Of a stretch of 64,000 nt of DNA, positions 8,100-17,300 are shown piece by piece; the first letter of the stretch is position 1, and every line of letters starts with the position of its first letter. Origin of the DNA: Psychroserpens sp. Hel_I_66 (GTDB lineage: Bacteria; Bacteroidota; Bacteroidia; Flavobacteriales; Flavobacteriaceae). Below the pieces are notes generated by a model, which did not search any database, was not told the DNA's origin, and was given only the letters and a program-made list of their open reading frames with translations. The position numbers and the translations under genes are program-made. Location: positions 2,624,501 to 2,688,500 of the forward strand of contig NZ_JUGU01000001.1 of assembly GCF_000799465.1 (NCBI RefSeq). The letters run 5' to 3'.

Positions 8100-8456
8100 T
8101 TAGTTTAATTTCTTAAGTGGAAATTCCATTGGATGTTCCGCCTTATGAAAAGAGATGCAAACTGCTCCTCCAGTCATTTTTGAAATAGTCAATTTAATAT
8201 AGACTTGTTGACCTTTAATAACCTTTCCGAAAACCCACATTTCTGTTCCACCTTGTTGAGTTTCTTCTAAAGGACCTTCACTGTAATCCTTTACTTCTAA
8301 ATTCAAAATTATTTCTTCACGCATTTTAGGGGTAATACTTAAATCTGCAAGATTCTGAATACTGTTTTTAGGACGATTGTAGAAGATTATGCCTAAAGAC
8401 TTAATAATCGCCTGAAGTTCTTGCAAAAAAAGTTTGATAACTAACTTATCTGCCAT
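8100..8456 (-). CDS. MqsR-like toxin
   Basis: 118 residues. The core (ILNLEVKDYSEGPL, then EMWVFGKVI, VYIKLTI, CISFHKAEHPM) has the strand order and spacing of MqsR/RelE-fold mRNA interferases, in which a Lys and aromatic residues act on mRNA in a ribosome-linked or free manner. The family call is from pattern memory. It is the first gene of a two-gene minus-strand operon with the MqsA/Panacea-type antitoxin after 13 bp. It is transcribed against its neighbours, as self-contained toxin-antitoxin cassettes often are. The 8457-8600 stretch upstream is AT-rich and should hold the promoter. Confidence 0.7.
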   Translation of the reverse strand: MADKLVIKLFLQELQAIIKSLGIIFYNRPKNSIQNLADLSITPKMREEIILNLEVKDYSEGPLEETQQGGTEMWVFGKVIKGQQVYIKLTISKMTGGAVCISFHKAEHPMEFPLKKLN

Positions 8457-8599
8457 ATTAACGTGTTAAATTCTTCGCAAATATAAGTATAATTAATTTA
8501 CTACAATTTTAAAGTGATATTATTAACATATTATCAACAATAAATCAACTTTAAAGTGAATAAGGAAGATTTGACAAAATTTTTGTAATACATTTAAAC

Positions 8600-8702
8600 C
8601 TAGAGCATACTTTCGAAAGTCTATCGGACTTTCTATCTGTGATTTATTTACTAAATTAGTTGCTTAAATACACAACAAAATCATATAATAGACGGTTGTG
8701 CA
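8600..8702. repeat. Cassette-boundary-like repeat, copy E
   Basis: It contains a perfect 7-bp hairpin GAAAGTC/GACTTTC (8615-8633), then TTTACTAAATTAGTTGCT and a right end AAATACACAACAAAATCATATA that follows copies B and C with some changes. CACAAC (8671-8676) and GTTGTG (8695-8700) also pair. It separates the toxin-antitoxin operon from the AbiC-like gene. Confidence 0.55.
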
Positions 8703-8707
8703 TAATT

Positions 8708-9733
8708 ATGAATAAAAATAAGGAAGAAGACAAGCACAAAAAACTAGTAATATTTAATGCCATAGCAATTGTATTAGTCCTATGGATTGTCAGCTGGTTA
8801 ATAATAGATTATTTCATTTTTCCAAAAACTTTTTTAGATAATCAAACAGTAATAAGTGAACGTGGAGCTTTTGGAGATAAATTCGGGTTTGTAAATTCAT
8901 TGTTTTCAGGATTAGCATTGACTGGAATTATAATTTCTATTTATTTCCAACAAAAAGAATTGTCACTGCAAAGGGACGAGTTAATTGAAACTAGAGAAGA
9001 GTTTAAAGATCAGAATTTTCAAACTACATTTTTCAATCTTCTAAAAACACAAAGGCAACTTGCAGAAGAGATAAAAATCGATATTTGGGATGTAAATTCG
9101 TCAAATGAGCCCAAAAAAACTGAAATTACTGGAAGGTTTTTCTTCAATAACTCTAAATCGGAATTAAGAAGAATATTAAATGCATTGGATTTTGAGTCAT
9201 ATGTAAATTATTTTGATTGGAAAGATTATTCAAGAATATTCGATCCTTCTGGTGATGAATACATAAAGAATTTAGACAATTTAAAAAAAATATCATATTC
9301 GATTAGTTATTATAAAATATCAAAGGAAATCTGGGAAGATTCTAAAAATTTGGATAAAATTGAATTAGCTAGGATTTCATATGGGATTTTTTTACATAGG
9401 TTTCATTTTGTCATGGGTCATTACTTTAGGCATTTATATCATATTTTAAACTTTTTGGAAGAAAAAGAAACGGAAAGAAAAATAGATAAGAAAGATTCCG
9501 ATATACAAGACGTAATTAATGAATATCAAACTTATGCAAATTTTATTCAGGCTCAAATGACAACTCCTGAACTATTTCTTTTATTCTATAATTCTTTATC
9601 CTTTCCAAAGCTTCAAAGTCTCTTAATTAGATATAACATTCTTGAAAACCTAGCAATAGAAGATTTGATTTTAAAAGAACATAACTGTGTTCAAGGTATT
9701 AATTTAAAAAGCAGATCTGAATTACTAAAATAA
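8708..9733 (+). CDS. AbiC-like phage abortive infection protein
   Basis: 341 residues from ATG 8708; an upstream in-frame TTG (8660) lies inside the repeat element and is less likely. Two membrane segments (about 12-34 and 58-82) are followed by a short coiled coil (LSLQRDELIETREEF) and the phrase FQTTFFNLLKTQRQL, then a helical domain with MGHYFRHLYHIL. This order is that of putative phage abortive infection proteins (AbiC-like). In known Abi systems, infection triggers growth arrest or death of the host cell; the exact trigger and activity of this family are not settled. It stands alone on the plus strand, next to a restriction-modification gene, which supports a defence role. Confidence 0.75.
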   Translation: MNKNKEEDKHKKLVIFNAIAIVLVLWIVSWLIIDYFIFPKTFLDNQTVISERGAFGDKFGFVNSLFSGLALTGIIISIYFQQKELSLQRDELIETREEFKDQNFQTTFFNLLKTQRQLAEEIKIDIWDVNSSNEPKKTEITGRFFFNNSKSELRRILNALDFESYVNYFDWKDYSRIFDPSGDEYIKNLDNLKKISYSISYYKISKEIWEDSKNLDKIELARISYGIFLHRFHFVMGHYFRHLYHILNFLEEKETERKIDKKDSDIQDVINEYQTYANFIQAQMTTPELFLLFYNSLSFPKLQSLLIRYNILENLAIEDLILKEHNCVQGINLKSRSELLK

Positions 9734-9876
9734 ATATAAACAACTAAAAACTGAGTTAATAAGCAAAATTAAGACGGTTATGATTAGTTGCCTGTACTCG
9801 ACTATTTACTAAAATCAATAATAAAATACAAAAGATCTATTTTTAACCAAACTTGACCAAAGATTGAATAAACAAA

Positions 9877-12800
9877 ATGACAACAAAAGAATACATAGAT
9901 ATAGTAAGCAAAAGACTTCAATCTGGAATATCAAGAGAACATTCATATAGAGGAGATTTAGAAACACTAATTAGAGAATTAGTAAAAGGAATTGAAATAA
10001 CAAACGAACCTGCAAACGTAACTGATTGTGGAAACCCAGATTATGTAATCACAAAAGGAAAAATTCCTGTTGGTTACATTGAAGCAAAAGATATTGGAAA
10101 AGACTTAAACAGTAAATCGTATAAAGAACAATTTGGACGTTACAAAAAAGCACTTGACAATCTAATAATTACAGATTACATATGGTTTCAATTCTTTCAA
10201 CACGGAGAGTTAGTTCATGAAATAAAAATCGGAGAAATTGAAAACAATTCAGTTAAACCAATTCCCGAAAACTTTTCAAAGTTTGAGAACTTAATAAAAG
10301 ACTTTTCTACTCACATTGGACAAACCATAAAATCGTCAAAAAAATTGGCAGTAATGATGGCTGGTAAAGCACGTCTATTACAAGATATTTTAGAACGTGT
10401 AATTACATCTGATGAAGAAACACAGGAAAACACTTCCTTAAAAGGACAATACGACACTTTTAAACAGATATTAATTCACGATTTAAAACCTAAAGATTTT
10501 GCAGACATATACGCTCAAACTTTGGCTTATGGAATGTTTGCAGCTCGTTTGCACGACCCAACTTTAGACGATTTTAGCCGACAAGAAGCAGCGGAATTAA
10601 TACCAAAATCAAATCCTTTTTTACGTAAACTTTTTGGATACATTGCTGGACCAGATATTGATGAAAGAATTGTAACAGTAGTTGACAACCTTGCAGAAGT
10701 TTTTAGAGCTACAAACGTTGAACAACTTTTAAAGAATTTTGGAAAAGCAACTCAAATGCACGACCCAATAATTCACTTCTACGAAACTTTTTTGGCAGAA
10801 TACGACCCAAAATTACGTAAAGCAAGAGGTGTTTGGTACACACCAGAACCAGTTGTAAATTTTATAGTTCGTGCAGTTGACGATATTTTAAAAAACGAAT
10901 TTGATTTACCACAAGGTTTAGCAGATACGAGTAAAACCAAAATAAAATTAGACACTCAAACGCCTGATAAACGTTCTGCAACAGGATATAAACAAATAGA
11001 AAAAGAAGTACACAAAGTTCAAATACTTGACCCAGCAACAGGAACAGGAACATTTTTAGCAGAAGTTGTAAAATTTATTTATAACAAAAACTTCAAAGCA
11101 ATGAAAGGTGCTTGGAGTGGCTATGTAGAAGAACATTTAATACCAAGATTAAACGGTTTTGAGTTGTTAATGGCTTCCTACTCTATGGCACATCTTAAAT
11201 TAGATATGTTACTAACGGAAACTGGTTATAAATCAACTAAAAATGAACGTTTAAATGTTTATTTAACCAATTCACTAGAAGAACATCACAAAGATACAGG
11301 GACTTTATTTTCTAATTGGTTAAGTAGTGAAGCTAATGAAGCTAACCATATAAAACGTGATACACCTGTTATGTGTATTATTGGTAATCCACCATATAGT
11401 GGAGTTTCATCAAATAATGGAATTTGGATTACAGATTTAATTGACAAATACAAAAAAGAACCAGATGGCAGTAAATTAAAAGAACAAAATTCAAAATATC
11501 TAAATGACGATTATGTTAAATTTATTAGATATTCTGAATTTTTAATTAATAAAAACGGAGAAGGAGTCTTGGCTTTTATCAGTAATAATGGATACATAGA
11601 CAACCCAACTTTTAGGGGAATGAGAGCAGTACTCGCTGAATCTTTTAATGACATATATATTATTGACCTTCACGGAAGTACAAAAAAGAAAGAAGTTGCA
11701 CCTGACGGCTCATTAGACCAAAATGTCTTTGATATTATGCAAGGAGTAGCTATTATAATTGCTGTAAAGAAAAATAATGATAAAAATGATGCTACAATTC
11801 ATCATTATGATTGCTATGGCAAAAGAGATTACAAATATAAATTCCTCATAGAAAATTATTTAGGCTCAATAAATTTTGACTTATTCAAACCAAGTTTACC
11901 ATTTTATAATTTCTATAGTATTGACGACCAACTTCAAGAACAATATTATAAACTAATAAGTTTAGATAAATTATTCATTAATAATTCAGTAGGTATTAAG
12001 ACATCAAGAGATAATTTATTGATAGCAGAAAGTAATACGATTTTAAAGGAAAACCTTAAATACTTTTTTGAAAATGAGGAAAAAGATGTCGAACAAAAGT
12101 TTGGTATCAAGTTTAACTCAAAGTGGAAACACCAAAGCCTTATTGATACACTAGAATATGAAGTTATTACAGAAGATATTAAAGGAATAACTTATAGACC
12201 ATTTGATAATATGTTTGTTTGTTACAACAGAAGTTTAGTGGATAGAGATAGAATTAAGGTAATGAGAAACTTACAATTCAAAAATAATTCTTTGATTGTA
12301 GGCAGACAAGGTCAAGCAGTCGCTGGAGATTCTTGGAATTTAATTTTTACAACGAATACAATTAGTGATATGAATGTATTCGCTCGTGGTGGTGGTATGG
12401 CTTTTCCTCTTTATTTATATCCAAGTATTGAGGATGGGATATTCACTGAAGAGAAACGTAAACCAAATCTCAATTTAGATATTATAACTGAAATTTCAGA
12501 AAAACTAGGTTTAACTTTTACTAACGAAAAAGAACAAACTAATAACACTTTTGCACCAATAGATATTTTAGATTACATCTATGCAGTTCTACACTCGCCT
12601 ACTTACAGAGAAAAATACAAGGAGTTTTTAAAAATAGATTTCCCAAGAGTTCCTTATCCAAAAGATGAAAGAACGTTTTGGAGTTTAGTAAAACTTGGTA
12701 AAGAAGTAAGAGAAATTCACTTGTTAGAAAGCACGAAAGTTGAAGATTACATTACAAGTTATGAAATGGCAGAAGATGCAGAAAACGACCATAATGTAAT

Positions 12801-13074
12801 TACAACAAAAATTGGAAAGAAAGATTGGGAAATAACCGACACCGAAAAGCAATTGGGTAGAATTTGGATAAACGAAAGCAAATATTTTGACAACATTCCT
12901 GTAACTGCTTGGGAGTTTTATATTGGAGGTTATCAACCAGCACAAAAATGGCTGAAAGACAGAAAGGAAAGAGAATTAAAATTTGAGGATATTTTACATT
13001 ATCAGAAAATTATAGTTGCTCTAACTGAAACAGATAGAATAATGAAAGAAATAGATAAAATAGAAATTGAATAA
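9877..13074 (+). CDS. Single-chain restriction-modification enzyme, type ISP/IIG-like
   Basis: 1065 residues. An N-terminal nuclease motif is visible: Asp55 in NPDYVIT, then Glu69-Ala-Lys71. The methyltransferase has motif X-like GVWYTPEPVV (about 324), motif I DPATGTGTFLAEVV (about 385) and motif IV NPPY (504-507), typical of adenine-N6 (gamma-type) enzymes. The last 400 residues match the target-recognition C-domain of type ISP enzymes. I see no helicase motifs between nuclease and methylase, so it is the helicase-free form. It combines cutting and protective methylation in one chain and needs no partner. The long leader after 9733 contains only a poor copy of the intergenic repeat. Confidence 0.88.
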   Translation: MTTKEYIDIVSKRLQSGISREHSYRGDLETLIRELVKGIEITNEPANVTDCGNPDYVITKGKIPVGYIEAKDIGKDLNSKSYKEQFGRYKKALDNLIITDYIWFQFFQHGELVHEIKIGEIENNSVKPIPENFSKFENLIKDFSTHIGQTIKSSKKLAVMMAGKARLLQDILERVITSDEETQENTSLKGQYDTFKQILIHDLKPKDFADIYAQTLAYGMFAARLHDPTLDDFSRQEAAELIPKSNPFLRKLFGYIAGPDIDERIVTVVDNLAEVFRATNVEQLLKNFGKATQMHDPIIHFYETFLAEYDPKLRKARGVWYTPEPVVNFIVRAVDDILKNEFDLPQGLADTSKTKIKLDTQTPDKRSATGYKQIEKEVHKVQILDPATGTGTFLAEVVKFIYNKNFKAMKGAWSGYVEEHLIPRLNGFELLMASYSMAHLKLDMLLTETGYKSTKNERLNVYLTNSLEEHHKDTGTLFSNWLSSEANEANHIKRDTPVMCIIGNPPYSGVSSNNGIWITDLIDKYKKEPDGSKLKEQNSKYLNDDYVKFIRYSEFLINKNGEGVLAFISNNGYIDNPTFRGMRAVLAESFNDIYIIDLHGSTKKKEVAPDGSLDQNVFDIMQGVAIIIAVKKNNDKNDATIHHYDCYGKRDYKYKFLIENYLGSINFDLFKPSLPFYNFYSIDDQLQEQYYKLISLDKLFINNSVGIKTSRDNLLIAESNTILKENLKYFFENEEKDVEQKFGIKFNSKWKHQSLIDTLEYEVITEDIKGITYRPFDNMFVCYNRSLVDRDRIKVMRNLQFKNNSLIVGRQGQAVAGDSWNLIFTTNTISDMNVFARGGGMAFPLYLYPSIEDGIFTEEKRKPNLNLDIITEISEKLGLTFTNEKEQTNNTFAPIDILDYIYAVLHSPTYREKYKEFLKIDFPRVPYPKDERTFWSLVKLGKEVREIHLLESTKVEDYITSYEMAEDAENDHNVITTKIGKKDWEITDTEKQLGRIWINESKYFDNIPVTAWEFYIGGYQPAQKWLKDRKERELKFEDILHYQKIIVALTETDRIMKEIDKIEIE

Positions 13075-13274
13075 AGATAACGCTAAAGCTATAGACGTTT
13101 GCAATTCGCTTCAGCCATCACACCCATCACACAAGCCTAAAAGTGTAAAAGAGTATATCTTTCCAACGTTATCAACAAATCGGAACAATAAAACTTCACA
13201 CTTAAGACGTAAATAGCATATACATCCATTAGGGAAGATATAACATTATATTCGTAATATTCAACAACTAAATT

Positions 13275-13400
13275 ATGAAAAAAAAGAAACCATATTGGTA
13301 TAGGTATTTAAGATATTGTTTTAATTGTTTATGGCATCACCTACTTTTTCCTGTAGGTACTGAAAGTGATGATTTTAGCAAGCAGTGGAGAAAAGATTAG
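13275..13400 (+). CDS. Possible 41-aa basic small protein
   Basis: ATG 13275 to TAG 13398-13400 encodes a short, very basic and aromatic peptide beginning MKKKKPYWYRYLRYCFNCLW. The amino-acid bias and position after the restriction-modification gene make it a candidate for a real small gene, but there is no homology I recognise and length alone gives no support. The surrounding 13075-13640 is AT-rich, with nothing else that I can interpret apart from an A/T-tract at 13555-13625. Confidence 0.3.
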   Translation: MKKKKPYWYRYLRYCFNCLWHHLLFPVGTESDDFSKQWRKD

Positions 13401-13649
13401 TTATCCTAGAACATTTAAAATTAAGTTGATAAAATAATGACCTTTAAAAAGTAATTATAGCTGTAGATTCTTGTAATACTGGACCTTATCCGTTTCATCC
13501 TTGTTTACAAATAATTATTTCCCATACCCTCCAAAAAAACTTTTTATTTATTGAGATTGAAAATTATTTTTTTTAACTATTGTTTTCATTTTTATTATTG
13601 ATTTTATTTATTGATATTTTTGGTTTTATTCTAACACTAGTTTGAAATC

Positions 13650-13810
13650 AGCAACACCGTTGTTGTAAATCAGCAATAGCGTTGTTGCATTGTAGAAATG
13701 GTCTAGCAACAACGGGAGATACTATAAACGCTAGGATTTTACCATTGTGTGACAATGACAGCAACAGTCCAGCAACAATGTTGTTGCTATCCATCAACAA
13801 CGTTTTTTCA
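13650..13810. repeat. Six phased AGCAACAACGTTGTTGCT-type iterons
   Basis: Units start at 13650, 13672, 13705, 13760, 13771 and 13793. All start-to-start distances (22, 33, 55, 11, 22) are multiples of 11 bp. The fullest units (13650, 13672, 13771) are nearly perfect 18-bp palindromes; the others keep one half. Such helical phasing is the mark of a binding array for one protein on one face of DNA, as in replication origins, partition or recombination control sites. It lies just outside the gene cluster of the integrative element. Confidence 0.75.
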
Positions 13811-13848
13811 ATAATACTGCTGCTAGATTTTTAAGTTATAATCGATAA

Positions 13849-14094
13849 TCAAATTTGCTCAACTTCATCTGCATTAAAATCTCTTTTAATTTTTTGTATT
13901 AAGAATTTTATTAAATCATCCTTTTCAAAATTAGAAGCTGGATCGTAAAGATATCTGTACACGTCAACAACTCTTTTTTCATAATAATGCCCATGAACAG
14001 GGAATTTGCACAAATCCTCTGTGGCCCATTGTGTAAATGGTGATGACTTCCAAGCCGTTACCAAAAACATTAATATTTGATAATTTTTTTTCAT
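13849..14094 (-). CDS. Small unknown protein between two repeat arrays
   Basis: 81 residues, cytoplasmic, with aromatic and basic residues (LVTAWKSSPFTQWATEDL, then YEKRVVDVYRYLYDP) and a charged helical end. No family is recognised. It is the last minus-strand gene of the integrative element, downstream of the primase, and is framed by the 11-bp-phased array (13650-13810) on its 3' side and the GTGAGA array (14132-14318) on its 5' side. That position suggests a role in replication or control of the element, for example as a DNA-binding accessory protein, but no DNA-binding motif can be pointed to. Confidence 0.5.
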   Translation of the reverse strand: MKKNYQILMFLVTAWKSSPFTQWATEDLCKFPVHGHYYEKRVVDVYRYLYDPASNFEKDDLIKFLIQKIKRDFNADEVEQI

Positions 14095-14131
14095 TGTTTG
14101 ATAATTTTATAATAAAAACTAACAATTATTT

Positions 14132-14318
14132 TCTCACAATTACTCAGTACTGATAATCAGTTACTTAAATACTAAAATATCATTAAAGATGTGAGAAAGT
14201 GTGAGAAAATGAATTACACCTCTCACACATTCTCACACTTTCTCACGTACTTTCATCTTGTTATTAATATATAATATGTTGATAATCATATCACTAATGC
14301 CTCGTGAGAATTGTGAGA
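14132..14318. repeat. GTGAGA hexamer array with 17-bp inverted repeat
   Basis: GTGAGA occurs at 14191, 14201, 14304 and 14313 and its complement TCTCAC at 14132, 14221, 14231 and 14241, with steps of 9-10 bp inside clusters. The blocks 14191-14207 and 14230-14246 are perfect 17-bp inverted repeats. The array separates the primase 3' end from the start of the 81-aa gene. Likely roles are operator or origin of the element. Confidence 0.65.
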
Positions 14319-14354
14319 TAAATATTTCATGTAAAATTTGAGTTTTCATATATA

Positions 14355-17300
14355 TTAAAAAGGTATATCTCCCTGTTTATCTTCTAAAATATTCCCAATT
14401 GATTCCTTGAGCGGTTCTGTTTCCATATTTGGACGGTATGGCACTGGAGGCATTTCAAATTCCTGTAAGCTGACCTCTGATTTAATAAGTTCGCTGATAT
14501 CATCCGGCATTTTCATTAGATCTACAATAATTGCACTAGATTGTACGCGAGGAAGACCTTTTTTAAAATCTACTCTTGGTGTATAGGAATGATAACTTGA
14601 ATCCTTTTCTAATGCTTCTTTCATAGTCGATTTGGCTGGAGCCGAATCCCTGTACTGCGTATACCACTGTCTCTGTAACTTGGAATAGCAATTGCTAAAC
14701 TGAAAATAAAAAAAGCTACCCTCCAGTTTAATCTCGCGACCTACTTTAATCTTATCATGATCGACACCTCGCATACTTGCGATAAAACAATCCCACCATC
14801 TTGAATTAATACTACTGCTGGTAAGTTTTCTCATTTGTGCAGTAGTGATCTTAGTAAAATGATCTAATATCTCACTTTGGGTAAACGGAAAGTCTATGAC
14901 GTCCTTTAGAACATTATAAAATGCTGTAAACGTGCTAATGTTTTTTAACATTCTTTTGTTGCAGTCTGGCATCCTTGCTTGGTAAACATCCATTAACAAT
15001 CTATACTCCTTATTGAAGTTTTTCTCTACCAATGCCCTATTCTTTAAAATGTTTACTGTGATATGCGTAACACCTTCATCTATGATATCATTAAGCTCAT
15101 TAAATGCCTTTTCATCTTCCTCATTGAAATCGGTTCTATTCATGTCGTTCCAAACAACCCTTGTGATAATTGCTGCATTATCTGGATATTCATTCCCTGT
15201 CAAAGAAACACCGCACAGAACAGGGATATTATCTGTGGCCACCCTACTTTCAATTTTCCCAATTTTCTTACCTCTCAAGTCCCATACGGATTTTATAGTT
15301 CCATCAAGTTCGCTGTCCCCCCTGCTATATTCGGACCACTCTAAAAGGGCATTGTTAAATTGTGCCAGCTCTCTAATAGTAGCTGTCTTTGTTGCATTCT
15401 TTCCTTCGAGGTTCGTCGCTGTCTGCGGTATTCCCCACAGACTCTTGACCGCGTGGTTCAGTTCGTCCTTACCCGTTCCCGGAGGACCATAGCTAAAATT
15501 TATTGGGAATCCTTTTAAGTTTTTAGCAACAATGTCATGGAACATGCAACTAATGGCATGGAAAATAGATGATATTGCGTGGGAACGATGGACACGTTTT
15601 ATTTTTCCGAAAAACTCCAAGGATGATATTGTGCCAGGAATGTGCCTAAACTGTTTTTGCGGAGTGTATTTATGGGGATTATTGCGATATATTATGTTTG
15701 CTGATGGAACATAATAACTGATTTCTTTAAATTGGAAACATCCATTCTGATCAATATCAATATTTTCTCCATCGGGAACTACGACTAGATTATTAAATAG
15801 ATAAAAACCTTCATGTTGCCATCCAAGAACCTCTAAACTCCTCCCATTACCCATCTTATCGAATAGCATAGCCTGTAATCTCAAAAGGTCCTCATTTTTC
15901 CCATGCCACCTGAAATTTCCAAAATTGGTCATTGCCTTTTGAAAAGAGCCATGACTGTTGAATGTTTCACTCGGTACATCAAAAACAAATGATTCGTTAA
16001 ATACATTTTTTGCAGAAACCAGTTTTTTTGGAAAATCCTCGTCTCTCATGTGCTGAATAATATTAATCGAAAAATTGCTGACATTGTTGAATTTGTAAGG
16101 AGGGTCGCTGTTTATTTGGCTATATACCTTATTGTTGGCCTGAAACATTTGGTACTTTTTAATATCCGAAAGTATTTGATCGGACATTTCTATTTCATAA
16201 GGTAACTGATACTCATTATCTGAAATAAAACGTTGTTCCTTAATGTTGGACCTGCTAGAGTCAAACTCTTTGATCCATTTATTAATTGTGGTCATGGATA
16301 CACCACTATCATTTTGCAACCACTTCTTATATGGACCTATTAAAGTGTCATCAGAAATTTCGCTTAGCAAATCACACAGGTTTTTTGCGATTTTTACTTT
16401 AGCAATCTCATCCTTACCGTTCAGTTCATCCAGAAGTAACCTGAAGCCATCCGTCTTTTCCGTTTCAACCTCTAAAACAGCTAATAGACCATTTTTATCA
16501 ATTTCCTTTACATTCATTCTGACAAAATCATCTGGATCGCAATCCTTGAATTTTATTACGAAACATCTAAAACCGCATGACAGAAATCTAGGTATGTTTT
16601 TCAATGAGGATTTTTGCCCAGCAATATCCCCGTCCATGCAAAAGACTACCGAGTCAGTGTACTTTTTAAGCTCCTTAATCTGATTATCGTGTATTGAAGT
16701 TCCACAGGGCGCTATGGCATTTAATATTTCATTTGTTTGGAAGGAGATAACATCATTGTAACCTTCCATAATATATGCAATATTGTTACTTCTTATCTCT
16801 TGCTTAGCCAAGTGCATTCCATACCAAATATGGTCCTTTTGATAGAGCTCGGTAGTTTTACCATTGAGCCATTTCACCTTAGGTGGATTTTTCAGTTCTC
16901 TGCCCGCAATACTCACGACTTCGCCAATAGAATCAAAAATGGGGTACACGACTCTATTAAAGAAAAAATCATGATTATTTGATATTACACTTATATCCTG
17001 CCCCTGCTTAACGATTCCCCTTTCCTTAAAATTATTGTACACAAATTTATCTCCTGGAGCGTATCCTATTTTATATGTTTTGATTATTGCGTCAGTGTAC
17101 TTCCTCTTTCCGAAAATTTCTTTGAACGCCGGGTGGTTCTTGTCGAGAGTCTTTAAGTTGTTATGGTACATTTCAACAACATTATTTAAATAAGGTCGTA
17201 CCTCATTTTTCCTAAGTTGTTTTTCTTGAAATGACTTTGCCTCCTTGGAGTTGTCATAGACTATCTCCTTAGATTGATTTTTGGCAATGTACTCAATGGC

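Noticed and set aside
8660..8707. Upstream TTG start for the AbiC-like gene
   Set aside because: The added 16 residues fall inside the intergenic repeat element and are not protein-like; ATG 8708 gives the expected N-terminus.
9734..9876. Sixth copy of the cassette-boundary repeat between AbiC-like and restriction-modification genes
   Set aside because: Only short pieces (GATTAGTTGCC, TTTACTAAAATC) match, in altered order; too weak to annotate as a copy.
13075..13200. Repeat-like sequence after the restriction-modification gene
   Set aside because: ACGCTAAAGC and CAACGTT pieces recall the other boundary elements, but no paired arms or conserved right end were found.
15013..17000. Several plus-strand open frames of 60-159 codons inside the primase gene
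   Set aside because: They lie opposite a long, well-supported minus-strand gene with clear primase motifs and have no recognisable protein features.
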